Shown here piece by piece: positions 25,653 to 34,434 of a stretch of 64,000 nt of DNA (position 1 is its first letter; each line of letters begins with the position of its first letter). A program made the position numbers and the translations under genes. Below the pieces are notes generated by a model that saw only the letters and a list, made by a program, of their open reading frames with translations, did no database searches and was not told the DNA's origin. The DNA is taken from NCBI GenBank assembly GCA_001898145.1, contig MKSR01000040.1, positions 930,001-994,000 of the forward strand, read 5' to 3'. The stretch comes from Dyadobacter sp. 50-39. GTDB lineage: Bacteria > Bacteroidota > Bacteroidia > Cytophagales > Spirosomataceae.

Positions 25653-27134
25653 TCAGGCGAGCTCGGCCTGCATCAGTTGGGCGATGGCTTCCAGCAGCTT
25701 GCGGTCTATTTCCTGCAAGACATTCAGGTACTGGCCATGCGGCGTCCTCAATTTTTTCAGGCCTTCGATGAGCTGGCCCGACGCATCGAGCAGGTCGCGG
25801 TGCAGACGCCAGCGGTTGTGCTCGCCAAATGGCAGATCGATGCTGTACGGCGAGGTGAACGGCGGGCCGGCCATGAGCTTGCTATGCGGGGCGATCGGCG
25901 TTTGCACGAGAATAGCGGCCAGGCTCCGGAGGTTGTACATTTCCCCGAATGTGGAGTTGATGATCAGCCCCCGTGGTGTGAATGAGCCTACATTATTGTT
26001 GCCATTATCGAGCAGGAAACTGTGGCTGAGAAAGTTGAGCAGCAACCGGTAGCGGACGTCAAACAGATTGGCCCACAAGATCCCTTCGTCACTGGTGATG
26101 ATATTCCGCTCCATCTCATCCGCAGGCTCGTTCGAAGCCGTGCCGGCGTCGTCGGGCTGGCCCGCGTACGGGTTGGTAGCCACATTGTAGGCCGGATCGA
26201 AATCGCCGCCGGTTTCTTCTAAAATCGCTTTGAAATCGTTGAAAATGAACAAAAAGCGCTGGAAATGCGAGGGGTTGGCTTCGTCGTCCGTTTCTTCGCC
26301 CTCACCCTGTTCGGCGATCTGGTCCAGCGCATTGTAGGCATCATCACGGGAGAGCAGCGGGGCAACGAGCACATCGGGGCTTTTGGTAAACCCTCCTTCT
26401 TTGGAACTTCCCCTGTTCCCGCCGGTATAACCCCGGCCCCATTCGTCGAATTTGGCCTGGTAGGGATAGGTGCCCGGCTGAAACGCATCATCGGAGATCA
26501 CTTTCGGGTCCTGGATCAGTTGCAGCAGCACCTTGAACAGCGCCCCCACGGTGTGTGGGTCGGAAGCCTGCGCATGCACCAGCGCATTGATCTCTTTGGC
26601 TACGGGTTCGTCGCCGGCGAGCCATGCCGCTGGCGCTTCGGCATATACGTATTTGGCCAGCGACCGGAGCGTAAACTTTTCGAGCGTAAAGGGAAAAGGG
26701 TAAAAGGGTACATCCCAGGGATAGCTTTCGCGGCCGAAATTCAGCGGAGCACCTATGATCTTCAACACATTCTGGACGGAAATGAAGTGCCCCATCTCCT
26801 CTTTGGCGATCCCGAGAATGATGTTCTTCCAGTTATGCACCCGCTCCCTGTATTTCTCGGGAATTTGCGGCCCGCCGATGCTGTAAGCCGAATAAAGGTA
26901 TTGCAGCATGAGCCCGTGCTCGATTTCGGCGTCGACGTGCAGCAGCATGGTGATGTAGTCCTTTCCGGTAAACTGCGCAGGAACCGTAAACGGCATTTCT
27001 ACCGCTTCCGCCGCTTCTGCGGTATCAGTGGCTTCCAGAAGCCCCTTCAAATGATGTTCCCTGGGTTTCTGATTGGCCCGCGCCCATTCCAGTACCGGAT
27101 CAATAAAAGATTTCCTCAGTTGTTTTTCGTCCAT
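25653..27134 (-). CDS. Ferritin-like (VioB/iminophenylpyruvate dimer synthase-type) domain protein
   Basis: The protein has about 493 residues from ATG 27134; the longer frame to 27191 adds an unlikely leader. The four-helix ferritin-like core has metal-ligand candidates in YITMLLHVDAEIEHGLMLQ (Glu and His) and ILGIAKEEMGHFISVQNVL (Glu, Glu and His), the two ExxH-like elements of a diiron site. Proteins of this type accompany VioB-like enzymes and several oxidase clusters; their chemistry is mostly unknown. It is the first gene of the operon, 38 bases before the LodA-like ATG. It could be a partner enzyme using or removing the hydrogen peroxide or imine produced, which is speculation. Confidence 0.75.
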   Translation of the reverse strand: MDEKQLRKSFIDPVLEWARANQKPREHHLKGLLEATDTAEAAEAVEMPFTVPAQFTGKDYITMLLHVDAEIEHGLMLQYLYSAYSIGGPQIPEKYRERVHNWKNIILGIAKEEMGHFISVQNVLKIIGAPLNFGRESYPWDVPFYPFPFTLEKFTLRSLAKYVYAEAPAAWLAGDEPVAKEINALVHAQASDPHTVGALFKVLLQLIQDPKVISDDAFQPGTYPYQAKFDEWGRGYTGGNRGSSKEGGFTKSPDVLVAPLLSRDDAYNALDQIAEQGEGEETDDEANPSHFQRFLFIFNDFKAILEETGGDFDPAYNVATNPYAGQPDDAGTASNEPADEMERNIITSDEGILWANLFDVRYRLLLNFLSHSFLLDNGNNNVGSFTPRGLIINSTFGEMYNLRSLAAILVQTPIAPHSKLMAGPPFTSPYSIDLPFGEHNRWRLHRDLLDASGQLIEGLKKLRTPHGQYLNVLQEIDRKLLEAIAQLMQAELA

Positions 27135-27240
27135 GATGATAAGAGTTGTGAAAAAGGTAGGCAATACATTTCCAAACCAATACAGGTGCACCGGTCCGTT
27201 GGAAAAGCAATCTGAAAGAAATTTAGTGGGATGCTCTAAA

Positions 27241-27258
27241 AATTACTTCGAAGTAATT
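27241..27258. promoter_or_regulatory. Perfect 18-bp palindrome upstream of the LodA operon
   Basis: AATTACTTCGAAGTAATT is self-complementary. It sits 107-124 bases before the ferritin-like gene start in an AT-rich stretch and is a good candidate operator for a dimeric regulator. The rest of 27135-27431 contains no gene I can support except the corrected tail of the kinase. Confidence 0.5.
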
Positions 27259-27417
27259 CTATATAAATAAAGCAAATAGTTACATAACCTACCCGCTGCG
27301 GTTACTAATTTTTTTCGAAAAGAGATTCAGGCAAACCCGGATGCAGTTATCCCGTCATTCAATCACGAAACGGTCGCCGCCCGGCGCTTTCCAAGGCTGC
27401 ATGATAATGTTGGGCCG

Positions 27418-29489
27418 CTAGCCCGGCAACTCTACAAAAATGTAGTACCGATGCCGGTTACCGATTCGAACCAGATCCTTCCGCCATGCGCTTCTACGAT
27501 CTGCTTACAAATGGACAGCCCGATCCCGAACGATTGCTCGCCGGCCGTACCTACCCTCCTGGCGTCGGTGGTCGATAAAAAGATATGGCCTTTCAGCTCG
27601 TCCGGAATGCCGATGCCATGGTCCTGAATGCTCAGCAGCGTCAGGTTCGAACGCTTCTGCAAATTGACATTGATGGCACTTTCCGATGGTGAAAATTTAA
27701 CGGCATTGCTCAGCAGGTTGGAAAAGACGCGCCAGATCTTTTCCCGGTCGACAGGCACGATGGCCTGCTCATAGTCGTAATGGATGGTTTGCTTTTTTTC
27801 CTTACCCTTGTAGCTCAGCATATCGATGCACGACTGCACGATTTCCGCCAGGTCCTCCTCGCTTTTACTGATCTTCTTCCTGCCCGGGTCCGATTGCAGG
27901 ATCTGCCCGATGAGCCCGAATGCCAGCTGGCCCGATTGCTGGATGGCGTTGACAAGCATCGCCTGCTCCTCGGTAGGCATCTGGTCCATAAAAAGCACGT
28001 CGGCACCCGAGATCATAGCGGCGATAGGGTTCCGCAAGTCGTGGGCCACGATCCGCAGCATCTTTTCCTTCTCTACTTCCGATTCTTCCAGCGCATTCAC
28101 CGTGTCCTGAAGGGCGACGTTGCTTTGCGTGATCACCTCGTTCAGCTGCGTGACAGCACGCAGGTTGGCAGCCCTTTTGCGGGCATTACGCCAAATGAGG
28201 TAAATAATGACCGCCAAAGCGGATGAAATGGCCACTGAAAACCGGAGGATCAGCGTTTTCCGCGCGTCTTTTTCCGCCGCGAGTTCGGTTTCATACTCGC
28301 GCTGGACCTGCTGCAACATGTGCCCAACATTGTTTCTGCTTTCCGCATTCCTTTGCAGTTTCGCCGTACGCTCCGTTTCAAGCCTGTCCATCAACAGTTT
28401 ACCGGCTTCTTTAAAATCACCCCGACCATACGCCACAGATGCCTTCAAGGCCTGGTACAGGCTGCCGGCAGAAGCATTGGCTGCTGCACCCGGGAGGCGT
28501 ATCAATGTATCCAGCTGCGCCTGTGCTTTGTCGTACTCGTGCAGGTCCACGTATATCTGCGCCAGGATCTGCCGCGACTCCCGCTCGACATCGATCGACC
28601 ATTCGATCGTCGGATCGTGGACGAGGCACTGCCTGATGAGCCTTTCGGCGGTGCGGTTATCTCCTTTCAATGCATAAGCTTCCGCGCGGTGCCTGAGGAT
28701 GACGATCCGCGCGAACCGGATAAAATTTTGCTCCCGCGGAAACCGGCCGGCATGTCCGTCTATAAACCGGCTGGCCTGGTTGAAGTAATCGAGCGCTTTT
28801 TCCGGCTCGTTGAGGAGTAGATAGGCAATGCCGATATTTCGCATGCTACCCTGTTTTTCAATAAATTCCAATTGAAAATTCTCCGGCTCCCTGCATTTGG
28901 CCAGTTCTTTTAATTCCTGTCTCCAGTACTCAATCGCCTGGTAATAGTTTTCCTCTTTATAGGATAAATTGGCGATCCGGCTGCTGTACCGGGCGCATTC
29001 ACATATCTCGCCCACTGAGGTGAGGAACGACTTTCTATGGTAATAGTTGCGATAAGCCTGGTAGTGTTGCTTTTGCTTCAGCAGGTCGTCCCCCTTCAGC
29101 AACAATGCCTTCGAATATTCGATGGGATTCTCGCGGCGCACGTGCAGCGGGCCGAACAGCCCGAGCAAACTGTCGGTATAGGCCAGCGCGGCTTCGTTCA
29201 TGGTGGAGTCGCGGTGGCTCAGCACCTTCATAAATTTGAAATAGAGGATACTGTCATGGATATTCCTACTTTTGAGCGTACCCATGAACGAATCCAGGCT
29301 GGCAATCGCTTTCTGGCTGCCCATGATCCGGGAGGTCCGGTCGAGGCTGTCGATCCAGGCTTTGAGCTGAACATCGTGCCCGCTCTTTTCAGTATTCCTG
29401 CATCCCGGAACGATACCGGCGAGCGCGAGGCAAATCAGAATAATCCTACACTGTGCAGAAGCCGGCAGCGGGCCAGATTGTTTGTTCAT
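27418..29489 (-). CDS. TPR-containing sensor histidine kinase with a frameshift near its end
   Basis: The protein starts with a lipoprotein-like signal (ICLALAGIVPGC, Cys30), then about 350 residues of TPR-like helices, a membrane helix (about 412-433, LILRFSVAISSALAVIIYLIW) and a coiled coil. The kinase core has His483 (IVAHDLRNP), N box (FSNLLSNAVKFS) and G boxes (DHGIGIP, GIGLSICKQIVEAHGG). Read literally the frame stops at 27432 after GIGTTFL. One extra T in the run of five at 27436-27440 would restore TFFVELPG and the stop at 27418-27420, the normal kinase ending. The missing base is either a sequencing error or a mutation of small effect. No response regulator gene is adjacent. Confidence 0.85.
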
Positions 29490-29674
29490 CGCTCTCAGAT
29501 TGTTTTCTCTTTTACAACGATACCGGGAGATACAAAATCATATACGTTTTGTACAATTTCCTCCCTGTTCCAGTATTTTCAAGTTGAGATCAGGAGCGAA
29601 AAATCACCAAAAATCTACACAATTTGTCTCAAAAAATTGTAGAATAAATTCAGTCGTGAAGCTTCTCCGGCGCA

Positions 29675-30184
29675 CTACCGGCTGAGCTTCTTCAATTCCG
29701 ACATGACTGTCTGTTCGTCACCAAGGTAGAATGCCGCCTTCCGGTAAACGATCTTGTTGTTACGGTCCACGATCAGCACAACGGGCAAGAAGGAGATAGC
29801 GGCCGCGTTTTTAAAATCCTGTTTCGGATCGACGTAGCCTTCGAAGGTCCATTGATGTTCTTTGGCTGTCGCTTTCACTTTGTTAAGGTCCGCGGCAGGA
29901 TCAAAGTTGATCATCACTACCTTGGTGCGGGTGGCTTTCGCAATGGAATCTTTCAGCATGGAAATGGCATCCAGGCACAGCAGCGAACCGGGCGTGCCGG
30001 TCTCCCAGGTCAGGATTAGCAGGTTGGCATCGGGGTGGGCAATATTGGTCGTGTTGACAATTTTCCCACTCATGTCGGAAATTTCAGCAGACGGCAATTC
30101 AGGCGCCGCTTCCTGGGCCACGGCAAGACCAGACAAGGTAAATGCCAACACGATTGTAAACAGGCTGATACGATAAGATCTCAT
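29675..30184 (-). CDS. Secreted thioredoxin-fold (TlpA-like) protein without a CxxC motif
   Basis: The 169-residue protein has a signal peptide (ISLFTIVLAFTLSGLAVAQ) and then a TlpA/AhpC-like layout: PSAEISDMSGKIVN, a central LLILTWETGTPGSLLC, VVMINFDPAADLNKVKA, the cis-Pro region ISFLPVVLIVDRNNKIV and a final helix. Where TlpA proteins have WCxPC this one has ETGTPG, leaving a single Cys70 six residues downstream. It therefore cannot act as a usual dithiol reductase. It may be a chaperone-like or one-Cys relative. It is transcribed on the minus strand, after the GH92 gene. Confidence 0.75.
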   Translation of the reverse strand: MRSYRISLFTIVLAFTLSGLAVAQEAAPELPSAEISDMSGKIVNTTNIAHPDANLLILTWETGTPGSLLCLDAISMLKDSIAKATRTKVVMINFDPAADLNKVKATAKEHQWTFEGYVDPKQDFKNAAAISFLPVVLIVDRNNKIVYRKAAFYLGDEQTVMSELKKLSR

Positions 30185-30300
30185 AGTGAATGCGGTTTTG
30201 GTATATGACTTTCTCCTGGTATTACCTTTCAGTAGTTAGGAAAAATGTACCACTTACCGCACCACCGCTTCATCCGGGCGGGATCACCGGGTCGCGGGCC

Positions 30301-33300
30301 CTATTCGCGGGGCGGCAGTGCACCCGCCCCCCAGCCGGTATTGGGTTCCGGGCCCATTTCCAATACCAGCGATCCGCCTTTCAGCAGATCCGACGCTTTG
30401 AACCAGAAATTCTGCAGCGGCTGGCCGTTGAGGGTGGCGCTTTGAACGTACACATTCTTACGGGACGTATTTCTGGCTTCGATCGTGAATGTGCCGCCTC
30501 TCCCGAATTGCTGACCCAGGTTAATCACCACTTTTTCAAACATGGGGCTGCCTATCTCGTAGATCGGGTCCACGCGGGTGCCCCCGTCGGTTTGGAACAG
30601 TCCCAATGCGGCCATTACAAACCAGGCGCTCATCTGCCCCTGGTCCTCATCGCCGAGGTAGGCATTTGAGACCTCATGGCCGTAATACCGGTCCACAACC
30701 GAGCGGCTCCATTTTTGCGTCAGCCAGGGCTTTTTCACCCAGTTGAACAGGAAGGCAAAATGCATCGATTGCTGGTTTCCCTGCACCACCGGATAATCCC
30801 AGTACTGGTCGTTCGGGCCATTATAACGCCATTTAACGCTTTCATTGAATCCCCAGTCCAGCCGTTTCACAAACTCTCCCTCCCCAATCTTGCCGGCAAG
30901 CCCCGGAACATCCTGCGGCACGAAAAAGGTGAGCTGCCACGCATTGCCTTCTACATAATGATGGTTCGCGCCGGATTTGAAAGGGTCGAAATTGGCGAGC
31001 CATTTTCCGGTGGAGTCTTTCATGCGGGCAAATCCGGTTGCCGGATCGATCACATTCTGCCACCAGGCAGCGCGTTCGGCGAATGCCTTGTAATCGTCGG
31101 CTTTGTGCAATGCTTTGGCGAACTGAGAAACCGAGTAGTCGTCGAAACTGTATTCCAGGGAATTGGAAAACCTCCCCTGGTCGTAAGGCACGTAGTGGTG
31201 TTTCAGGTAGGTAAGCAGGTCCTCGTTCCCTGCCCGGCCTCCGCCCACCGTGTCGGCGGGAACAGTCTGCATTTTGCGGACGGCCTCGTAGGCTTTGCCG
31301 ACATCATACCCGCGGATCCCCATCTGGTAAGCGCCCACGATGAGCGGCACCTCGTGCTCTGCCACCATAACCGGAATATACTCCATCCCTGCCGGCCCTT
31401 TCGCAAGCCAGCCGCCGCGGTCGTACATCGCGAGCTGCGATTTCACCCAGCGGTTCGACCATTCCGGCGTGACGAGGTTCCAGAACTGGTTGAGGTTCCA
31501 GAAAGTGTTCCAGAATGCGTCGCAGCCCAATGCAACGTCGTCCTTATCCTTAAACTTGTTGACATGCTCGTAAGCGTCGCGCCAGCTGCCGTCCACGTCG
31601 CTGAACATATTCCTGCTGAGCGAGCGGTACATATTGGTGTAAAACCGTTCCTTTTCCCGTTTGTCGTTGCTGGTAATTGCGACGCGGCCAAGCAACCCAT
31701 CCCAGACGTTCTCCTGATTGGCCCTCACCTGCGCGAAATCCCATCCGAACGGATCGGAAATCTCGGTTTTCAGGTTCAGCGAAGCATTGTCCACGCTCAC
31801 GTACGATATGCCCGAGCGCACCTGCACGGACTTGTTGGTTTTGGTATCAAATTCGAGGTATACCCCGGCATTGCGGGCGCTGTCCGCGGCCAGGTTGGTC
31901 TGCTGCCGCACTTCCCCATTCAACCACACGCCATAGTTTGTGATCGGCTGGTCGAACTCGATCACAAAATGCACCGTGTACTGCTGATCGATCCCGCCGG
32001 ACCAGACGTTCCGCGAAAGCTGGTCGCTGTACCCTTCGATGCGCTTGTCGGTCACTTTATCGATTTTTACTTTTCGGATCTTGTAGCCATATTCCGTCGG
32101 GATTTGCAGATCGACCATTACCCGACCGGTTTCGCTGTTCTGCCAGGTGTATTTCTGGAAAGATGCGCGTGTGGTAGCTGTCAGTTCGGCGGTAATGTGG
32201 TGATCGGTGAGATCTACCTTATAATAGCCCAGGGGCGCCTGCTCGGTACTTTTGTCGAACCGGGAACGGTAGCCGTCGTCGGGGTTGGCCTGGTCGCCGA
32301 TCCTGGTTTCGAGCGGCCCGGCCGTAGGGAAAATACCCAGGCCGGTCATGGTCCATTCGTGAATGTGGCTGAACGTGCCAATCGACTCGAAAGTGGGGTC
32401 ATATCCTGCCTGCCAGCCGCCATTTTGGTTATCGGGGCTCAGTTTCACCATGCTGAAAGGCATCCACGGGCCCGGAGCGATCATCCACCGCGAATGTCCC
32501 GCGCCGAGCATGGTATTCACGTAGCCTGCCGGTGTCCTGAGCTTTTGCTTGGCCCGCTGTATTTTTCCTGATTTGATCAGTTTCTGGTTTATAAAAATCT
32601 GAAACGTAGCCGACGCGGACTGCTCCACCGCAGGCATGGGCGCTTCGAGCACATAGCGCTCCTGCTCTATTTTCTGGCTTAAAATAGCCTGTCCGTCGAG
32701 CTTTACTTCCACTACCGGTTCGCCGCGAAGCTGGGTCACGTCGATCAGCAGCGGCTGGACCCGCTTTCCATCCGCATTCAACTCATAGTCGGCGGCCTCC
32801 ACATTTCGCAATAATGCGTCGCCCGGCTTTGCCAGGGCGGTGCCTGCCGGCCCTTCCAGTCGCACCTGGTCGAAAGCCAGCCAGCCGCCTTGCAAGGTGG
32901 TCATCATAATCTCGTTGACGCCTGTTTGGATGAGATCTGCCGGAATATCGATCTGCGCCAGCTGCTCCCTGGGCTTGGCCGCAAACTTGCCCGGGTCCTT
33001 GAAACCTGACCCTTTGGCCAGCCTGAATTCCCAGGATTTGCCATTTACCAGCACTTTCAAAAGCGGCGCGTGCAGGGAATCGGTTTCCAGCACATCGACC
33101 ACAAGCTTCCATTTCCCAGAAGCCGGCTTCCTTTTAATATCGAACAGCACCGTGAGAAAGTGGGACCTGATCCCCGAAGTTCCACCTGTCCCGCCCCAGC
33201 CATTCACCGGCCCCGGCAGCACATACGGCCAATCCTTCCGGCTGTCGGACTGTCCTACCAGGAAGAAGTTATCCTCGTAACCGAAATCCTTTTCCAGAAA

Positions 33301-33459
33301 CCGCTTGTACCCGTCCGGGGCGAGTGCCATTCCGGAAGGTGAATTGTCGGCCTCCCCGATTTTCCAGACCGTCTTTTGCTTCGCGGCGTAAGCCTGGCCA
33401 AGCAGCAATGCCCATAGCAGTATAACAGGAAGTGTTTTGGGGAGAAAGCGGCTTTTCAT
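30301..33459 (-). CDS. GH92 alpha-mannosidase with N-terminal PL4-type beta domain, secreted
   Basis: About 1052 residues follow ATG 33459, which directly precedes a signal peptide (PVILLWALLLGQAYAAK); 33489 is an alternative. Residues 35-220 look like the carbohydrate-binding beta domain found at the end of PL4 lyases (VWKIGEADNSPSGM, HFLTVLFDIKRKP, GVNEIMMTTLQGGW, FDQVRLE). The GH92 part has GAGHSRWMIAPGPWMPFSM, SLEYSFDDYSVSQFA, HHYVEGNAWQLTFFVPQDV (acid Glu) and GDEDQGQMSAWFVMAALGLF (base Asp region). GH92 enzymes are calcium-dependent exo-alpha-mannosidases acting on N-glycans or yeast mannan. No SusC/D pair is adjacent. Confidence 0.92.
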   Translation of the reverse strand: MKSRFLPKTLPVILLWALLLGQAYAAKQKTVWKIGEADNSPSGMALAPDGYKRFLEKDFGYEDNFFLVGQSDSRKDWPYVLPGPVNGWGGTGGTSGIRSHFLTVLFDIKRKPASGKWKLVVDVLETDSLHAPLLKVLVNGKSWEFRLAKGSGFKDPGKFAAKPREQLAQIDIPADLIQTGVNEIMMTTLQGGWLAFDQVRLEGPAGTALAKPGDALLRNVEAADYELNADGKRVQPLLIDVTQLRGEPVVEVKLDGQAILSQKIEQERYVLEAPMPAVEQSASATFQIFINQKLIKSGKIQRAKQKLRTPAGYVNTMLGAGHSRWMIAPGPWMPFSMVKLSPDNQNGGWQAGYDPTFESIGTFSHIHEWTMTGLGIFPTAGPLETRIGDQANPDDGYRSRFDKSTEQAPLGYYKVDLTDHHITAELTATTRASFQKYTWQNSETGRVMVDLQIPTEYGYKIRKVKIDKVTDKRIEGYSDQLSRNVWSGGIDQQYTVHFVIEFDQPITNYGVWLNGEVRQQTNLAADSARNAGVYLEFDTKTNKSVQVRSGISYVSVDNASLNLKTEISDPFGWDFAQVRANQENVWDGLLGRVAITSNDKREKERFYTNMYRSLSRNMFSDVDGSWRDAYEHVNKFKDKDDVALGCDAFWNTFWNLNQFWNLVTPEWSNRWVKSQLAMYDRGGWLAKGPAGMEYIPVMVAEHEVPLIVGAYQMGIRGYDVGKAYEAVRKMQTVPADTVGGGRAGNEDLLTYLKHHYVPYDQGRFSNSLEYSFDDYSVSQFAKALHKADDYKAFAERAAWWQNVIDPATGFARMKDSTGKWLANFDPFKSGANHHYVEGNAWQLTFFVPQDVPGLAGKIGEGEFVKRLDWGFNESVKWRYNGPNDQYWDYPVVQGNQQSMHFAFLFNWVKKPWLTQKWSRSVVDRYYGHEVSNAYLGDEDQGQMSAWFVMAALGLFQTDGGTRVDPIYEIGSPMFEKVVINLGQQFGRGGTFTIEARNTSRKNVYVQSATLNGQPLQNFWFKASDLLKGGSLVLEMGPEPNTGWGAGALPPRE

Positions 33460-33933
33460 AGGTAGGATCAGAGCGGATTTTTTTACCAAAGTATATGTTT
33501 ATACAAACTATTCCCAAGGAAAATCGGAATAAGATGTAAAAAAACCTCAAACAGGGATCTATTTAACCCATATACAGGCATTTCTATCCAAAAATGGCAG
33601 CTCATACGGAAGCAAACTTTGTTCATACAAATTAAAGGAGACGCCCATTCATGTCCAAACGCCTTGCCATTTTGTAACCAGAACCGCTTACACTCTATGG
33701 AATGCCCGGCAGGCTCGACAAACGTCCCGTTTTACTCTACGAACCGCAAAAAACACAACTAAATATCTTATTTATAGGTACTTATGATCAAAAACCGGCG
33801 ATACATCGTCATTTGGTGCCTCTCCGTCGAATGCATTTTGCCGGTCCATGGAAGACGGCTAACATTGTATCGCAGTCGGCCGCAATGGTGCTGCCGCCAA
33901 TGTCAAATAATCACATTTAAATCATAAGCAACC
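33460..33933. other. Intergenic region between GH92 and the small secreted protein
   Basis: This stretch of about 470 bases carries the divergent promoters. TATACAAAC (near 33503) and CATACAAAT (near 33625) are similar AT-rich boxes that could belong to regulatory sites. Short open frames such as that from 33784 show no protein-like features, so no gene is called. Confidence 0.4.
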
Positions 33934-34326
33934 ATGAAAACTTTCATCGCATCAGTGCTTTTAACATGCTCCCTCGCTCTTTCTTCGAACGGATTTGCCC
34001 AATCCGGAACAGCTGCCTCCAACGCTACCAGCGACGGAACTGAGACCAGATTTTGGGTCGTCTCGGCCGGAAACGGAACCATCGACGTCAATGTCATCAA
34101 GGAACAAAAAGCCGTGTCACTCAACGTGATCGACCAGACCGGGCGCACGCTCGCATCCAAAAGCATTAAAAAGTCCGACAACGCCACCCGTACCAGATTC
34201 GACCTCAGCCAGCTGCCCGACGGTTCCTACAAAGTGGTGCTCATCGACGGCGATCATAAGGAAGTAAAATCCATCGAGCTGAACACCCAGACCGAAGAAG
34301 CGCATCGTGTCGTTTCCCTCGGGTAA
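33934..34326 (+). CDS. Small secreted beta-sandwich protein of unknown function
   Basis: The 130-residue protein has a signal peptide (MKTFIASVLLTCSLALSSNG, cut near FAQ). The mature part (VSLNVIDQTGRTLASKSI, RTRFDLSQLPDGSYKVVLI) resembles the beta-sandwich of T9SS sorting and DUF3244-like domains, where such strands follow the pattern V.V.D..G....... .DLS.LP.G.Y.V. It is too short to carry a separate passenger, so it may be a stand-alone periplasmic protein. A terminator follows it. Confidence 0.7.
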   Translation: MKTFIASVLLTCSLALSSNGFAQSGTAASNATSDGTETRFWVVSAGNGTIDVNVIKEQKAVSLNVIDQTGRTLASKSIKKSDNATRTRFDLSQLPDGSYKVVLIDGDHKEVKSIELNTQTEEAHRVVSLG

Positions 34327-34365
34327 TGCAAACAGGATCTGCTTCGTTGATCCGGCATTAAAAAA

Positions 34366-34393
34366 AACGCCCTGCGTCTGCACGCGGGGCGTT
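34366..34393. terminator. Rho-independent terminator between convergent genes
   Basis: AACGCCC pairs with GGGCGTT, extended by GCGT/ACGC around a CTGC loop. An A-run precedes it and TGTTATTTTT follows, so it can work in both directions for the small secreted protein and the STAND gene. Confidence 0.75.
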
Positions 34394-34434
34394 GTGTTAT
34401 TTTTGCGGCGGACAGCACCTCCCAATAAGTTTTC

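Noticed and set aside
30676-32571. A 631-codon plus-strand open frame
   Set aside because: It is a shadow of the GH92 gene; composition and residues do not look like a real protein.
33784-33921. A short plus-strand frame starting MIKNRRYIVIW
   Set aside because: It is a short, Cys/Arg-rich translation with no good ribosome-binding site and no family resemblance; it is more likely part of a regulatory region.
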